DNA from: Xanthocytophaga flava
GTDB taxonomy: Bacteria; Bacteroidota; Bacteroidia; Cytophagales; 172606-1
Length of the DNA stretch: 64,000 nt
Assembly (NCBI RefSeq): GCF_030068545.1
Contig: NZ_JASJOR010000012.1
Span: 62,001 to 126,000, forward strand
Direction of reading: 5' to 3'
The notes beneath the pieces are model-generated. The model was not told the DNA's origin. It saw only the letters and a program-made list of their open reading frames with translations, and did no database searches. This document shows, in pieces, positions 17,075 through 23,958 of the stretch (its first letter is position 1; each line of letters starts with the position of its first letter). A program made the position numbers and the translations under genes.

Positions 17075-17797
17075 ATGAAGACTTGGTTTGTACTTTTATT
17101 TGGTGGGTTAACTCTATCTGCTTTTGGACAGAATACTCCATCCGGATATGATGCTCAGCAAAACCTGAATATGGCAGGTGCAACCAGTGGAGGTGGTATG
17201 ACTGTAGTACGTGGGTTTGATAACAGATATGAGGGATTGCGTGGATCGCCTTATCTATTACAGCATTGGTGTAATGCCGATGTGACACTTGCCAATAGTA
17301 AAATCCAAAATGATGTACCTGTAAAATATGATGTCTACTCCAACCGGCTGGTAATGCGTCGATCACAAGGTGATTCTGCAATTGTTGTATCTTCTTCTGT
17401 AAAAGGATTTCTGCTGAAAGATGTTCTTACGGGACAAAATAGACTTTTTGAACGATTCCCGGATTTAAAGACTGACGATGCTATTCTGAAGGAAGAATAT
17501 CTGGAAGTGTTGTATGAAGGAAAAACCGCTCTTTTGGTTCGATATGATAAAAAAGTACTCAAAGCTAGCTATCAGGGTGCATATAGCTCTGGTCGTACCT
17601 ATGATGAACTGATGGATGAGAAGAATTATTACATTCGTAAAGCTGATCAGACAATAAGCAAAGTGAAATTAGGCAAGAAATCAGTGTTGGAACATCTAAA
17701 TGCTTCTGATGATTTGAAAAAGTTTGTAGAACAGGAAAAGCTGGACTTAAAAGAAACCAAAGATGTGATCCGGTTGATGGAGTTTGCTGATAAGTAA
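17075..17797 (+). CDS. Exported protein of unknown function
   Basis: The 240-aa product has a signal peptide (MKTWFVLLFGGLTLSAFG-QN). The mature protein begins with a Gly-rich segment 'MAGATSGGGMTVVRGFDNRYEG', split around the Gly run, followed by 'GSPYLLQHWCNADVTL', a beta-rich middle and a charged helical C-terminus with many Lys and Glu. I do not recognise a family. It has its own upstream region behind the long hairpin and is convergent with the acetyltransferase gene at 17827. Confidence 0.68.
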   Translation: MKTWFVLLFGGLTLSAFGQNTPSGYDAQQNLNMAGATSGGGMTVVRGFDNRYEGLRGSPYLLQHWCNADVTLANSKIQNDVPVKYDVYSNRLVMRRSQGDSAIVVSSSVKGFLLKDVLTGQNRLFERFPDLKTDDAILKEEYLEVLYEGKTALLVRYDKKVLKASYQGAYSSGRTYDELMDEKNYYIRKADQTISKVKLGKKSVLEHLNASDDLKKFVEQEKLDLKETKDVIRLMEFADK

Positions 17798-17826
17798 TCC
17801 TGATGCCAGGCAAATAATCTGCCTAG

Positions 17827-18300
17827 CTAGGAAATATCTTTAATGAAAGCTATTAATCGGGCAGATTCTTTGAAGCCCATGTTTGTATGAAAGTCATAGC
17901 TTGCCTGATTGTCAATTTCTATATCAGACCCAACCTGATGACATCCTTTCTCCTTTAACCACTTCTCACCACGCTTAAACAGTGCCTGTGAGATGCCCAT
18001 TCGTCTAAAGGCTGGTTTTACATAGATTCCTTCCACATAACCAGTAGGGGTAGAGTCAGAACCTTCTACATAATCGGTACGGATAGAAAGATGAAGAAAT
18101 GCTACATTCTCGTCCTTGTGGTTAAATAGATAAATAACATGATTTTCCGGAGTTTGTAAAAGTTCCAGAAAATCATGTTTGAGTTCATCATACTCATTGT
18201 CTGGCCACAAATCCAAACCCATTTGAGTGAGTTCTTCCAGCTGTTGTTCTGATGCAGTAATGATAGATTGGGTAGAAGGATTCACAGTTGTAAATAGCAA
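17827..18300 (-). CDS. GNAT acetyltransferase, AAC(6')-like
   Basis: GNAT enzymes transfer acetyl from acetyl-CoA to an amine. This 157-aa protein follows the aminoglycoside 6'-N-acetyltransferase pattern closely: 'LTQMGLDLWPDNEYDELKHD', a 'VAFLHLSIRTDYVEGSDSTP' strand, 'YVEGIYVKPAFRRMGISQAL' with the acetyl-CoA loop RxxGIS, 'WLKEKGCHQVGSDIEIDN' and 'FHTNMGFKE'. The substrate may be an aminoglycoside or an unrelated amine. The start is uncertain: the longest frame opens at a TTG at 18300, and a GTG lies five codons inside. Confidence 0.8.
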   Translation of the reverse strand: MLFTTVNPSTQSIITASEQQLEELTQMGLDLWPDNEYDELKHDFLELLQTPENHVIYLFNHKDENVAFLHLSIRTDYVEGSDSTPTGYVEGIYVKPAFRRMGISQALFKRGEKWLKEKGCHQVGSDIEIDNQASYDFHTNMGFKESARLIAFIKDIS

Positions 18301-18349
18301 GATATCAGGGCTTAAATATAGACTTTTTCAGTTATTCCTAAAAGATTTG

Positions 18350-19042
18350 CTAAGTTAATGTAGATGAGTTGATAGGGTAAAGGAGTTGCCTTATAGAGGC
18401 TATATGGGATAGTAAGACCAGAGGAACCACACAACTAGGTAACCAGACAAATGGAAAGTGTAAAACAGCAATATTGGGTTGGTCAAAACCAAATTGTTGA
18501 AATGGATAGGGAAATGACAGGATGGCATGGATAACCACGTTTAATAAAAGAACCAGGCACAATATATTCCAGACTAATAGTACTGTTCGGTTAAGTTGTT
18601 GGCGAACAAATCCAAAATAGTATATAAAAGGACCAGAAAGTCCGGACAATATATCGAGATTCCTTCCTTCGAATGTCATGACTTCAGGAATAACCTTATA
18701 ACTGAAAAGCCAGAACAATACCAGCTCTACAGGTATACGAATACTGTGTAAAAGCGTAAGGGTTTTAATGTCCAGTTGGGATAAGAAACTTTTTCCTGAA
18801 GGGGTGATACTGAGTATGAAGATACAAAGTAATGGTGGAGCAAGAAAGAAAATGGAACGGGGAGGAATAGCTTCTGTATTGGTATAAAACCCTGTATAAC
18901 TGACCAGCATTTGTAGAATTAGCCAAGACAAGATCACAAATAAAGTAATTCTGGATTGTCCTGCTGCTTTATAAAAGACAAAAACAGTAAGAACCGTAAT
19001 TATCACAAAGGCCAGGCTGATGTGTAAAGGGAGTGCTTCCAT
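18350..19042 (-). CDS. Polytopic membrane protein of unknown function
   Basis: I set the start at the Met giving MEALPLHISLAFVIITVLTV, since the upstream 16 codons (MVCFLCGALNN...) look untranslated. The product has about six to seven transmembrane helices with short loops and no charged catalytic motifs. I have seen similar proteins beside Crp/Fnr-type regulators in Bacteroidota, and a Crp/Fnr gene does lie 91 bp upstream on the same strand, so co-regulation is likely. Function unknown. Confidence 0.68.
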   Translation of the reverse strand: MEALPLHISLAFVIITVLTVFVFYKAAGQSRITLFVILSWLILQMLVSYTGFYTNTEAIPPRSIFFLAPPLLCIFILSITPSGKSFLSQLDIKTLTLLHSIRIPVELVLFWLFSYKVIPEVMTFEGRNLDILSGLSGPFIYYFGFVRQQLNRTVLLVWNILCLVLLLNVVIHAILSFPYPFQQFGFDQPNIAVLHFPFVWLPSCVVPLVLLSHIASIRQLLYPINSSTLT

Positions 19043-19133
19043 GATGTTAGTGGGATGGTTGTTGAGCGCACCGCAAAGGAAGCACACCATCTAGACACTC
19101 TTCTTGCCAAATGGCAAGAAATGGATGAATAGC

Positions 19134-19748
19134 TTATTTCCGGCTAAATTCTTTTCGAATCCGACTAAGTGATGTATCCGTTATACCCAGATAGGAAGCA
19201 ATGGTTTTCAAGGGTGCATTCTGAAATATTTCCGGATTGGTATGTAACAGTTTGGCATAACGTTCCTCTGCAGTATCTGTGATCATAGATAGCATCCGTA
19301 TTTTTAAAGCCGAAAATCCCTGAACCAACATCGACCGGCCAAACTCCCTGAATTCGGGAATCGAATGAAACAGACTGTTTAACTGTCCGTATGTAATACA
19401 CCATCCACTACAAGCAGTCAATGCCTGAATATTTTCCCTGGATGGAATACGATTGAAAAAAGAAGAAACTTCAAACACAACCTGATTTTGAGCATAAAAA
19501 TTGGTGGTTACTTCATTACCTTCTGTATTATGAGCAAAGGCTCTCATAAAGCCCGTATCCAGAAAAAGGTATTCATTAAGAATCTGTCCTTCCTGTAAAT
19601 GGAAATCATGTTTGTTAATGTGTTTTGCTCGAAAGTTAGAAGCAATTTCTCTAGCTGTAGTGGTAGAAACAAGATTGGTGCTTCTGAGAAAGCGAATAAG
19701 ATTTTCCTCATTGTTATGATTAGATAAACTATGCAAAGAATGTTCCAT
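19134..19748 (-). CDS. Crp/Fnr family transcriptional regulator
   Basis: The 204-aa protein has an N-terminal cyclic-nucleotide-binding-type beta barrel (about 25-125, 'LQEGQILNEYLFLDTGFMRAF') and a C-terminal winged helix with 'PLKTIASYLGITDTSLSRIRKEF' as the recognition region (about 178-201). No Cys cluster for an iron-sulfur centre is present and the phosphate-binding cassette is not a clear cAMP type, so the ligand is unknown. It is transcribed away from the trp leader; about 160 bp separates its start from the trp promoter elements. Confidence 0.88.
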   Translation of the reverse strand: MEHSLHSLSNHNNEENLIRFLRSTNLVSTTTAREIASNFRAKHINKHDFHLQEGQILNEYLFLDTGFMRAFAHNTEGNEVTTNFYAQNQVVFEVSSFFNRIPSRENIQALTACSGWCITYGQLNSLFHSIPEFREFGRSMLVQGFSALKIRMLSMITDTAEERYAKLLHTNPEIFQNAPLKTIASYLGITDTSLSRIRKEFSRK

Positions 19749-19911
19749 TGGGTGGAGATGTACTTTTAGATACTCGGATGGCTAACTATAGGTTAAAATA
19801 ATGGATTGCGATTAATTTATAGTGAAATGTTGCTGTGTAATATTCTTAGTCACTGTCTGAACATAAAATTTTGTCAGCTATAATTCAAATAAAAAAAATA
19901 TGATGTTAGTC

Positions 19912-19943
19912 TTGCTTTTTTAAAAGACACTTCTTTATCTTTG
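19912..19943 (+). promoter_or_regulatory. Predicted promoter of the trp leader
   Basis: A Bacteroidota-type promoter: -33 element TTG at 19912-19914 and -7 element TATCTTTG (TAnnTTTG) at 19936-19943, with a 21-nt spacer. The transcript should start near 19950, about 15 nt before the leader peptide ATG. No other TAnnTTTG element is seen between the attenuator terminator and trpE. Confidence 0.72.
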
Positions 19944-19963
19944 TGATATACTATTTTAAATAC

Positions 19964-20038
19964 ATGAAATCAAATCTGGTAAATACTGCATGGTGGTGGC
20001 ACATTTCAAATCGGAATGTGAACAGCCCTGCATTGTAA
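19964..20038 (+). CDS. trpL: trp leader peptide with three consecutive Trp codons
   Basis: A 24-codon frame from ATG 19964 to TAA 20036-20038 encodes a peptide starting MKSNLVNTA, then Trp-Trp-Trp at codons 10-12 (bases 19991-19999, three TGG), then HISNRN and a tail ending PAL. Three adjacent Trp codons in a short frame just before an intrinsic terminator and trpE are the hallmark of ribosome-mediated attenuation, where stalling at uncharged tRNA-Trp controls downstream RNA folding. The stop codon lies 10 nt past the antiterminator strand, so a ribosome that finishes the peptide would cover that strand. No Shine-Dalgarno is visible, as usual in this phylum. Confidence 0.9.
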   Translation: MKSNLVNTAWWWHISNRNVNSPAL

Positions 20039-20078
20039 TGCCATAAGAAGATATATCCGAAAGGCTTGCTGTTCACAT
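20016..20078 (+). promoter_or_regulatory. trp antiterminator pairing
   Basis: Bases 20016-20026 (ATGTGAACAGC) are perfectly complementary to 20068-20078 (GCTGTTCACAT), an 11-bp pairing. The right-hand strand contains six bases of the 5' arm of the terminator stem plus its whole loop, so the two structures are mutually exclusive. A weaker upstream pairing (20000-20005 CACATT with 20015-20020 AATGTG) could hold the left strand when no ribosome is present. A ribosome stalled on the Trp codons at 19991-19999 would disrupt the weak pairing and free the antiterminator. Confidence 0.85.
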
Positions 20079-20099
20079 AACAGCAAGCCTTTTTTGTTT
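20061..20099 (+). terminator. trp attenuator intrinsic terminator
   Basis: A 13-bp perfect stem (20061-20073 with 20079-20091, loop CACAT) is followed directly by a T-rich tract to about 20100. It ends only four bases before the tRNA-Trp gene. Its 5' arm is shared with the antiterminator. Confidence 0.93.
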
Positions 20100-20103
20100 T
20101 CAC

Positions 20104-20177
20104 ACAGGAGTAGTTTAATGGTAAAATGTCTGTCTCCAAAACTGAAGTTCGGGGTTCGAGTCCCTGCTCCTGTGCCA
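20104..20177 (+). tRNA. trnW: tRNA-Trp (anticodon CCA)
   Basis: The cloverleaf can be drawn in full. The acceptor stem pairs 20104-20110 (ACAGGAG) with 20167-20173, the discriminator is G20174, and CCA is encoded at 20175-20177. The D-arm is 20113-20127. The anticodon arm is 20129-20145 with loop CTCCAAA and anticodon CCA at 20136-20138. The T-arm is 20150-20166 with loop TTCGAGT. A U-U mismatch occurs in the middle of the anticodon stem (20131/20143), which is unusual. The gene sits between the trp attenuator terminator and trpE with no promoter of its own visible, so it seems to be part of the trpE transcript and must be cut out by RNase P and 3' processing. Confidence 0.93.
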
Positions 20178-20210
20178 GATCTATCTATAATTCTTTAAAC
20201 GGTTAGAACC

Positions 20211-21656
20211 ATGTCTTTTCAAGTCCATACACGTTATCGACAACTTCTTGCAGATACAGTGACTCCTGTCAGTATTTACCTTAAGTTAAGAGATAAGTTT
20301 GTAAATACAATTTTGCTGGAAAGCTCTGATTATCATGGTAATGAAAACTCATTTTCCTATATCTGTTGCCAACCAGTTGCCAAATTTGAAGTTTCTGGAA
20401 ACTATATTATTGAACAGTTTCCGGATGGTTCAAGTCGTTCTACAGAGATCAAAGAGAGATCCCAGGTATTGACCGCATTAGAAGCCTTTGGCAAAAGCTT
20501 TCAGAAATCTGAAAAAGACAAGTTTCCATTTATTCATAATGGGTTGTTTGGGTATATGTCTTACCCCTCTGTACAGTATTTTGAAGACATTGACCTGAAG
20601 GATACCCATTCTATTCCGGATATTATCTACCAAGTATTTCGGTATGTAATAGCCATTAACCACTTCAAAGATGAGATGTTTGTCTTTGAACATGAATACC
20701 AGAATACAGAAGGAAAAGTTGTATATAAAGAAGAATCACAGGAAAGTAATCTGAATTACCTGATTTCATTGATTCAAAACTTGAATTATCCTTCCTATCA
20801 ATTCAAATTGCAGGGAACCGAGCGTTCTAATCTGACAGACGAAGAATTTCTGGCTATACTGGAAAAAGGGAGATTTCATTGCAAGATTGGAGATGTATTT
20901 CAGATTGTACTTTCCAGACGTTTTGAACAGCAGTTTCAGGGAGACGAGTTTAATGTATACCGGGCACTGCGTTCTGTAAATCCCTCTCCGTATCTGTTCT
21001 ACTTCGACTATGGCAGTTTCAAAATATTTGGTTCTTCCCCGGAAACACAAATTTCAATCAAAGGAGATACTGCTGCCATCTATCCGATAGCTGGAACTTT
21101 CCGGAGAACAGGCAATGATCAGGCAGATGCAGAACTAGCCCAAAAGCTATATGATGACCCTAAAGAAAATGCAGAGCACGTGATGCTGGTAGATCTGGCT
21201 CGTAATGATTTAAGCCGTCACAGCCATGATGTCACTGTCGAAACATTTAAGGAAATACAATATTACTCTCATGTAATTCACCTCGTTTCTAAAGTAACAG
21301 GAGAAATAGAGGAACAAACAAATCCTCTGCAACTGGTTGCAGATACCTTTCCTGCCGGAACCCTTTCAGGAGCTCCCAAACACAAAGCTATGCAACTCAT
21401 AGATCGGTACGAACCTACAAGCCGGAGTTTTTATGGTGGCTGTATTGGTTTTATGGACTTCAATGGAGATTTTAATCATGCCATTATGATCCGTTCTTTC
21501 TTGAGCAAGGATAATACATTGTATTATCAGGCTGGAGCTGGTGTTGTGTTTAAGTCTCAGATAGAGAGTGAATTGCAGGAGGTAAATAATAAGATTGCAG
21601 CTTTGCGGCGGGCAGTGCAGCTAGCTGGCGTAAACCTTAATTATGACCACGATTAA
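20211..21656 (+). CDS. trpE: Anthranilate synthase component I
   Basis: Converts chorismate to anthranilate together with TrpG, the first committed step of tryptophan synthesis. The 481-aa protein has the chorismate-binding domain with 'DVFQIVLSRRFEQQF' (about 229-243), 'SSPETQISIKGDTAAIYPIAG' region around 279-298, 'RTGNDQADAELAQKL', 'AEHVMLVDLARNDLSR', 'GTLSGAPKHKAMQLID' and 'YGGCIGFMDFNGDFNHAIMI', ending 'YQAGAGVVFKSQIESELQE'. All blocks are intact. It begins 33 bp after the tRNA-Trp CCA end and is governed by the attenuator upstream. The N-terminal feedback-site motif is not obvious by eye. Confidence 0.97.
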   Translation: MSFQVHTRYRQLLADTVTPVSIYLKLRDKFVNTILLESSDYHGNENSFSYICCQPVAKFEVSGNYIIEQFPDGSSRSTEIKERSQVLTALEAFGKSFQKSEKDKFPFIHNGLFGYMSYPSVQYFEDIDLKDTHSIPDIIYQVFRYVIAINHFKDEMFVFEHEYQNTEGKVVYKEESQESNLNYLISLIQNLNYPSYQFKLQGTERSNLTDEEFLAILEKGRFHCKIGDVFQIVLSRRFEQQFQGDEFNVYRALRSVNPSPYLFYFDYGSFKIFGSSPETQISIKGDTAAIYPIAGTFRRTGNDQADAELAQKLYDDPKENAEHVMLVDLARNDLSRHSHDVTVETFKEIQYYSHVIHLVSKVTGEIEEQTNPLQLVADTFPAGTLSGAPKHKAMQLIDRYEPTSRSFYGGCIGFMDFNGDFNHAIMIRSFLSKDNTLYYQAGAGVVFKSQIESELQEVNNKIAALRRAVQLAGVNLNYDHD

Positions 21657-21702
21657 GGTATCAACCAGATAATCTGAAAATTCATTCTTAACATACATAC
21701 CT

Positions 21703-22191
21703 ATGAAAGTAGAACTCGCCACATTGGAAGATGCAGAAGAAATTCTGTATCTGCAAAAGCAGGCTTATCTATCAGAAGCCTTGCTTTACAACGATTTATC
21801 CATTCACCCAATAGTACAGAGTATTCGTTCTATTCGGGAAGAGTTTAAAAAAAGCTGGGTATGGAAAATACAGGATGGAAAAGCAATTGTAGGTTCGGTT
21901 CGTGCATTTGTAGATCAGGATACCTGTCATGTTCGAAAACTGATTGTCAAACCAAGTCATCAGAATAGAGGGTTGGGTACATTATTGATGCACACAATAG
22001 ATGAATCAATAACTCAGGTGAATCGATTTGAATTATTTACCGGACATAAAAGTTTGAAAAATATTACTTTATATCAGAAGCTGGGCTACGAGCCTTTTCG
22101 GCAAAAGTCTTTACATGAGGGACTTACTCTGGTATATATGGAAAAGAAAACAGATACTACAAGAGCTTTATCAGAAGAAAGCCCTTGTTAA
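21703..22191 (+). CDS. GNAT family N-acetyltransferase
   Basis: The 162-aa protein has the GNAT fold pattern: N-terminal 'VELATLEDAEEILYLQKQAY', a central strand 'GSVRAFVDQDTCHVRKLIVK', the acetyl-CoA loop 'HQNRGLGTLLMHTID' (QxxGxG, about 87-101) and 'KNITLYQKLGYEPF'. The substrate is unknown. It lies 46 bp downstream of trpE on the same strand and could be co-transcribed. Its last codons overlap by 4 bp the end of the opposite-strand toxin gene. Confidence 0.85.
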   Translation: MKVELATLEDAEEILYLQKQAYLSEALLYNDLSIHPIVQSIRSIREEFKKSWVWKIQDGKAIVGSVRAFVDQDTCHVRKLIVKPSHQNRGLGTLLMHTIDESITQVNRFELFTGHKSLKNITLYQKLGYEPFRQKSLHEGLTLVYMEKKTDTTRALSEESPC

Positions 22192-22595
22192 GCAGTTGCT
22201 TTGACAATATGTTCTTTAAACCACTTTTGAAGCCGTTCCAGTGTATACTTACCGGAAGCAACTTCCAGTGTGAAATCAATCAAAACTTGATCAGGTAAAT
22301 CCGGATTGATTTTATAACCGTTGACGAGCAAAAATATCATGGCTGATTGCAGACCAGTACGTTTATTTCCATCTGAGAAAATATGGTTGGAAACAATACT
22401 GAACATATATACACCTGCTTTCTGATAAATTTCCGGATAGATAGGTTCGCCAAAGATTTCAGAACAGACAACTTCCAGTAAATAATCAAGGCGTTCCTCA
22501 TTGAGGAAATTGCAGGGCAGAGCAAAATTACCGCCAAACCGATCTGTTTGGTGCTTATTGACAGCAATGATTTGTTTTTTAGATAAGTGCAGCAT
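22188..22595 (-). CDS. Doc-type Fic-fold toxin
   Basis: The 135-aa protein has the Fic/Doc active-site motif HIFSDGNKRT at 71-80, matching H-x-F-x-D-G-N-K-R-T, with the catalytic His71 intact. Its size and the lone Fic domain match the Doc branch; Doc phosphorylates EF-Tu at the expense of ATP, though other Fic enzymes AMPylate. It follows its putative antitoxin gene by one base, on the strand opposite to the surrounding trp genes. The N-terminal 'LSKKQIIAVNKHQTDRFGG' segment is also typical of death-on-curing proteins. Confidence 0.85.
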   Translation of the reverse strand: MLHLSKKQIIAVNKHQTDRFGGNFALPCNFLNEERLDYLLEVVCSEIFGEPIYPEIYQKAGVYMFSIVSNHIFSDGNKRTGLQSAMIFLLVNGYKINPDLPDQVLIDFTLEVASGKYTLERLQKWFKEHIVKATA

Positions 22596-22596
22596 A

Positions 22597-22797
22597 TCAG
22601 GCTAAGACTTTCCAGACCTCTTTGTACTGGTCTGAGGTAGATTGAAGAAGTTGTTCAAATGTAGACCCTGCAATAGAGTCTGTATCAGATGAGTGGTTCT
22701 TTAGTTGTTGAATATGAACCAGTAACTCATCCAGACAATGATCAGGCACTTCCTGAATTTCTTTTACGAGAAGTTTTCTTTTTTCTGATGAAGGCAT
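22597..22797 (-). CDS. Putative antitoxin of the Doc-type toxin
   Basis: A 66-aa acidic protein encoded directly upstream of the toxin, with one base between them. The N-terminal half 'SSEKRKLLVKEIQEVPDHCLDELLVHIQQL' (in two helices) is predicted helical, and the C-terminal half ends 'STSDQYKEVWKVLA', which could serve as the toxin-neutralising helix. It does not match Phd clearly, so the antitoxin role is inferred from position, size and gene order. Confidence 0.65.
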   Translation of the reverse strand: MPSSEKRKLLVKEIQEVPDHCLDELLVHIQQLKNHSSDTDSIAGSTFEQLLQSTSDQYKEVWKVLA

Positions 22798-22864
22798 AGT
22801 GCAAAGAAATACGCGATATTTTTTACAATAAAAAAATAAGAATTCATATTTTAAAACTCTTGCT

Positions 22865-23431
22865 ATGAGAATTTTAGTAATAGATAACTACGATAGTTTT
22901 GTGTATAATCTTGTACACTATCTGCGTGAGATGGGGCATGAACCTGTAGTGTACCGTAATGATAAAATTACCCTGGAAGAAGTAGATGCATTTGATAAGA
23001 TTTTACTCTCTCCCGGACCCGGCATTCCATCAGAAGCTGGTATTATGCCTGAACTCATTAAAAAATACGCGCCAACTAAAAGCATTTTGGGTGTATGTCT
23101 GGGGCATCAGGCAATTGGAGAGGCATTTGGAGGTACGCTGGAGAATATGACAGATGTGTTGCATGGAATTGCTACCCCTGCCTTTGTTCAAAAATCAGAT
23201 GAACTTTTGTTTGAAGGTATTCCTGCTCAATTCAACACTGGGCGTTACCATTCCTGGACAGTTGTTTCAACGGATTTTCCTGAAAGCCTTGAGATTACGG
23301 CTGTTGATAATGAAGGTCGTATTATGGCACTGGCACATAAAACCTATGATGTTAGAGGAGTTCAGTTTCATCCGGAAAGCATCCTGACCGAACATGGGAA
23401 AAAGATGCTGGAAAACTGGTTGAGCAACTAG
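22865..23431 (+). CDS. trpG: Anthranilate synthase component II (glutamine amidotransferase)
   Basis: Supplies ammonia from glutamine to TrpE. The 188-aa class I amidotransferase has the oxyanion loop 'LLSPGPGIPSEAG', the nucleophile C78 in 'GVCLGHQAIGEAFGG' and the His-Glu pair in 'VQFHPESILTEHG' near the C-terminus. The same subunit can also serve PabB in folate synthesis; a location beside trpE favours anthranilate synthase. It is separated from trpE by about 1.2 kb containing a GNAT gene and the opposite-strand toxin-antitoxin pair, so it may have its own promoter. Confidence 0.95.
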   Translation: MRILVIDNYDSFVYNLVHYLREMGHEPVVYRNDKITLEEVDAFDKILLSPGPGIPSEAGIMPELIKKYAPTKSILGVCLGHQAIGEAFGGTLENMTDVLHGIATPAFVQKSDELLFEGIPAQFNTGRYHSWTVVSTDFPESLEITAVDNEGRIMALAHKTYDVRGVQFHPESILTEHGKKMLENWLSN

Positions 23432-23455
23432 AGCCATCTGTTTGTCGATAAAACT

Positions 23456-23845
23456 ATGTCACAGATTAAGATTTTTGGGATAAAAGAACAGCTGCAACCT
23501 GTTCGTAATAGATTATCTGATACTATACATCAGTGTATAGTGGATGTTCTTCATCTACCTATAGGTAAGAGGGCTCATCGCTTCTTATATCTAGAAAAGG
23601 AAGATTTTTTCTTTCCTGAGGATCGGACGGAACAGTATACAATTATAGAAATTACTATGATTGCCGGGCGAAAAACAGAAACAAAGAAGAGATTGATTCA
23701 AGAGTTATTCTCTCGGATTGAAGCAGAGGTAGGAATTCGGAAGATGGATCTGGAAATTTGTATATATGAGTCTCCTGCCTGTAATTGGGGATTTAGAGGT
23801 ATGAATGGCGATGAAATCCAACTAGACTATACAATAGGAGTCTAG
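23456..23845 (+). CDS. Tautomerase-superfamily protein
   Basis: The 129-aa protein resembles tautomerase family members ending in 'NWGFRGMNGDEIQLDY' with a central 'YTIIEITMIAGRKTETKKRLIQ' block (shown across strand and helix). The catalytic N-terminal proline of classical tautomerases is absent: the protein starts Met-Ser-Gln, so after Met removal Ser would be first. I recall that relatives with this C-terminus also lack it, so this may be a feature of the subfamily. Reaction unknown. It lies 24 bp after trpG and is probably co-transcribed with it. Confidence 0.7.
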   Translation: MSQIKIFGIKEQLQPVRNRLSDTIHQCIVDVLHLPIGKRAHRFLYLEKEDFFFPEDRTEQYTIIEITMIAGRKTETKKRLIQELFSRIEAEVGIRKMDLEICIYESPACNWGFRGMNGDEIQLDYTIGV

Positions 23846-23958
23846 AGGAAAAGCCTATTTGGGATTAATTGATTGTCAAATGTTTACAATTGTCTAAGAA
23901 GTAGTACTATATCTGTAATCATCGTAAAGATATTTTGTACTAACTCTTTTATAAAATT

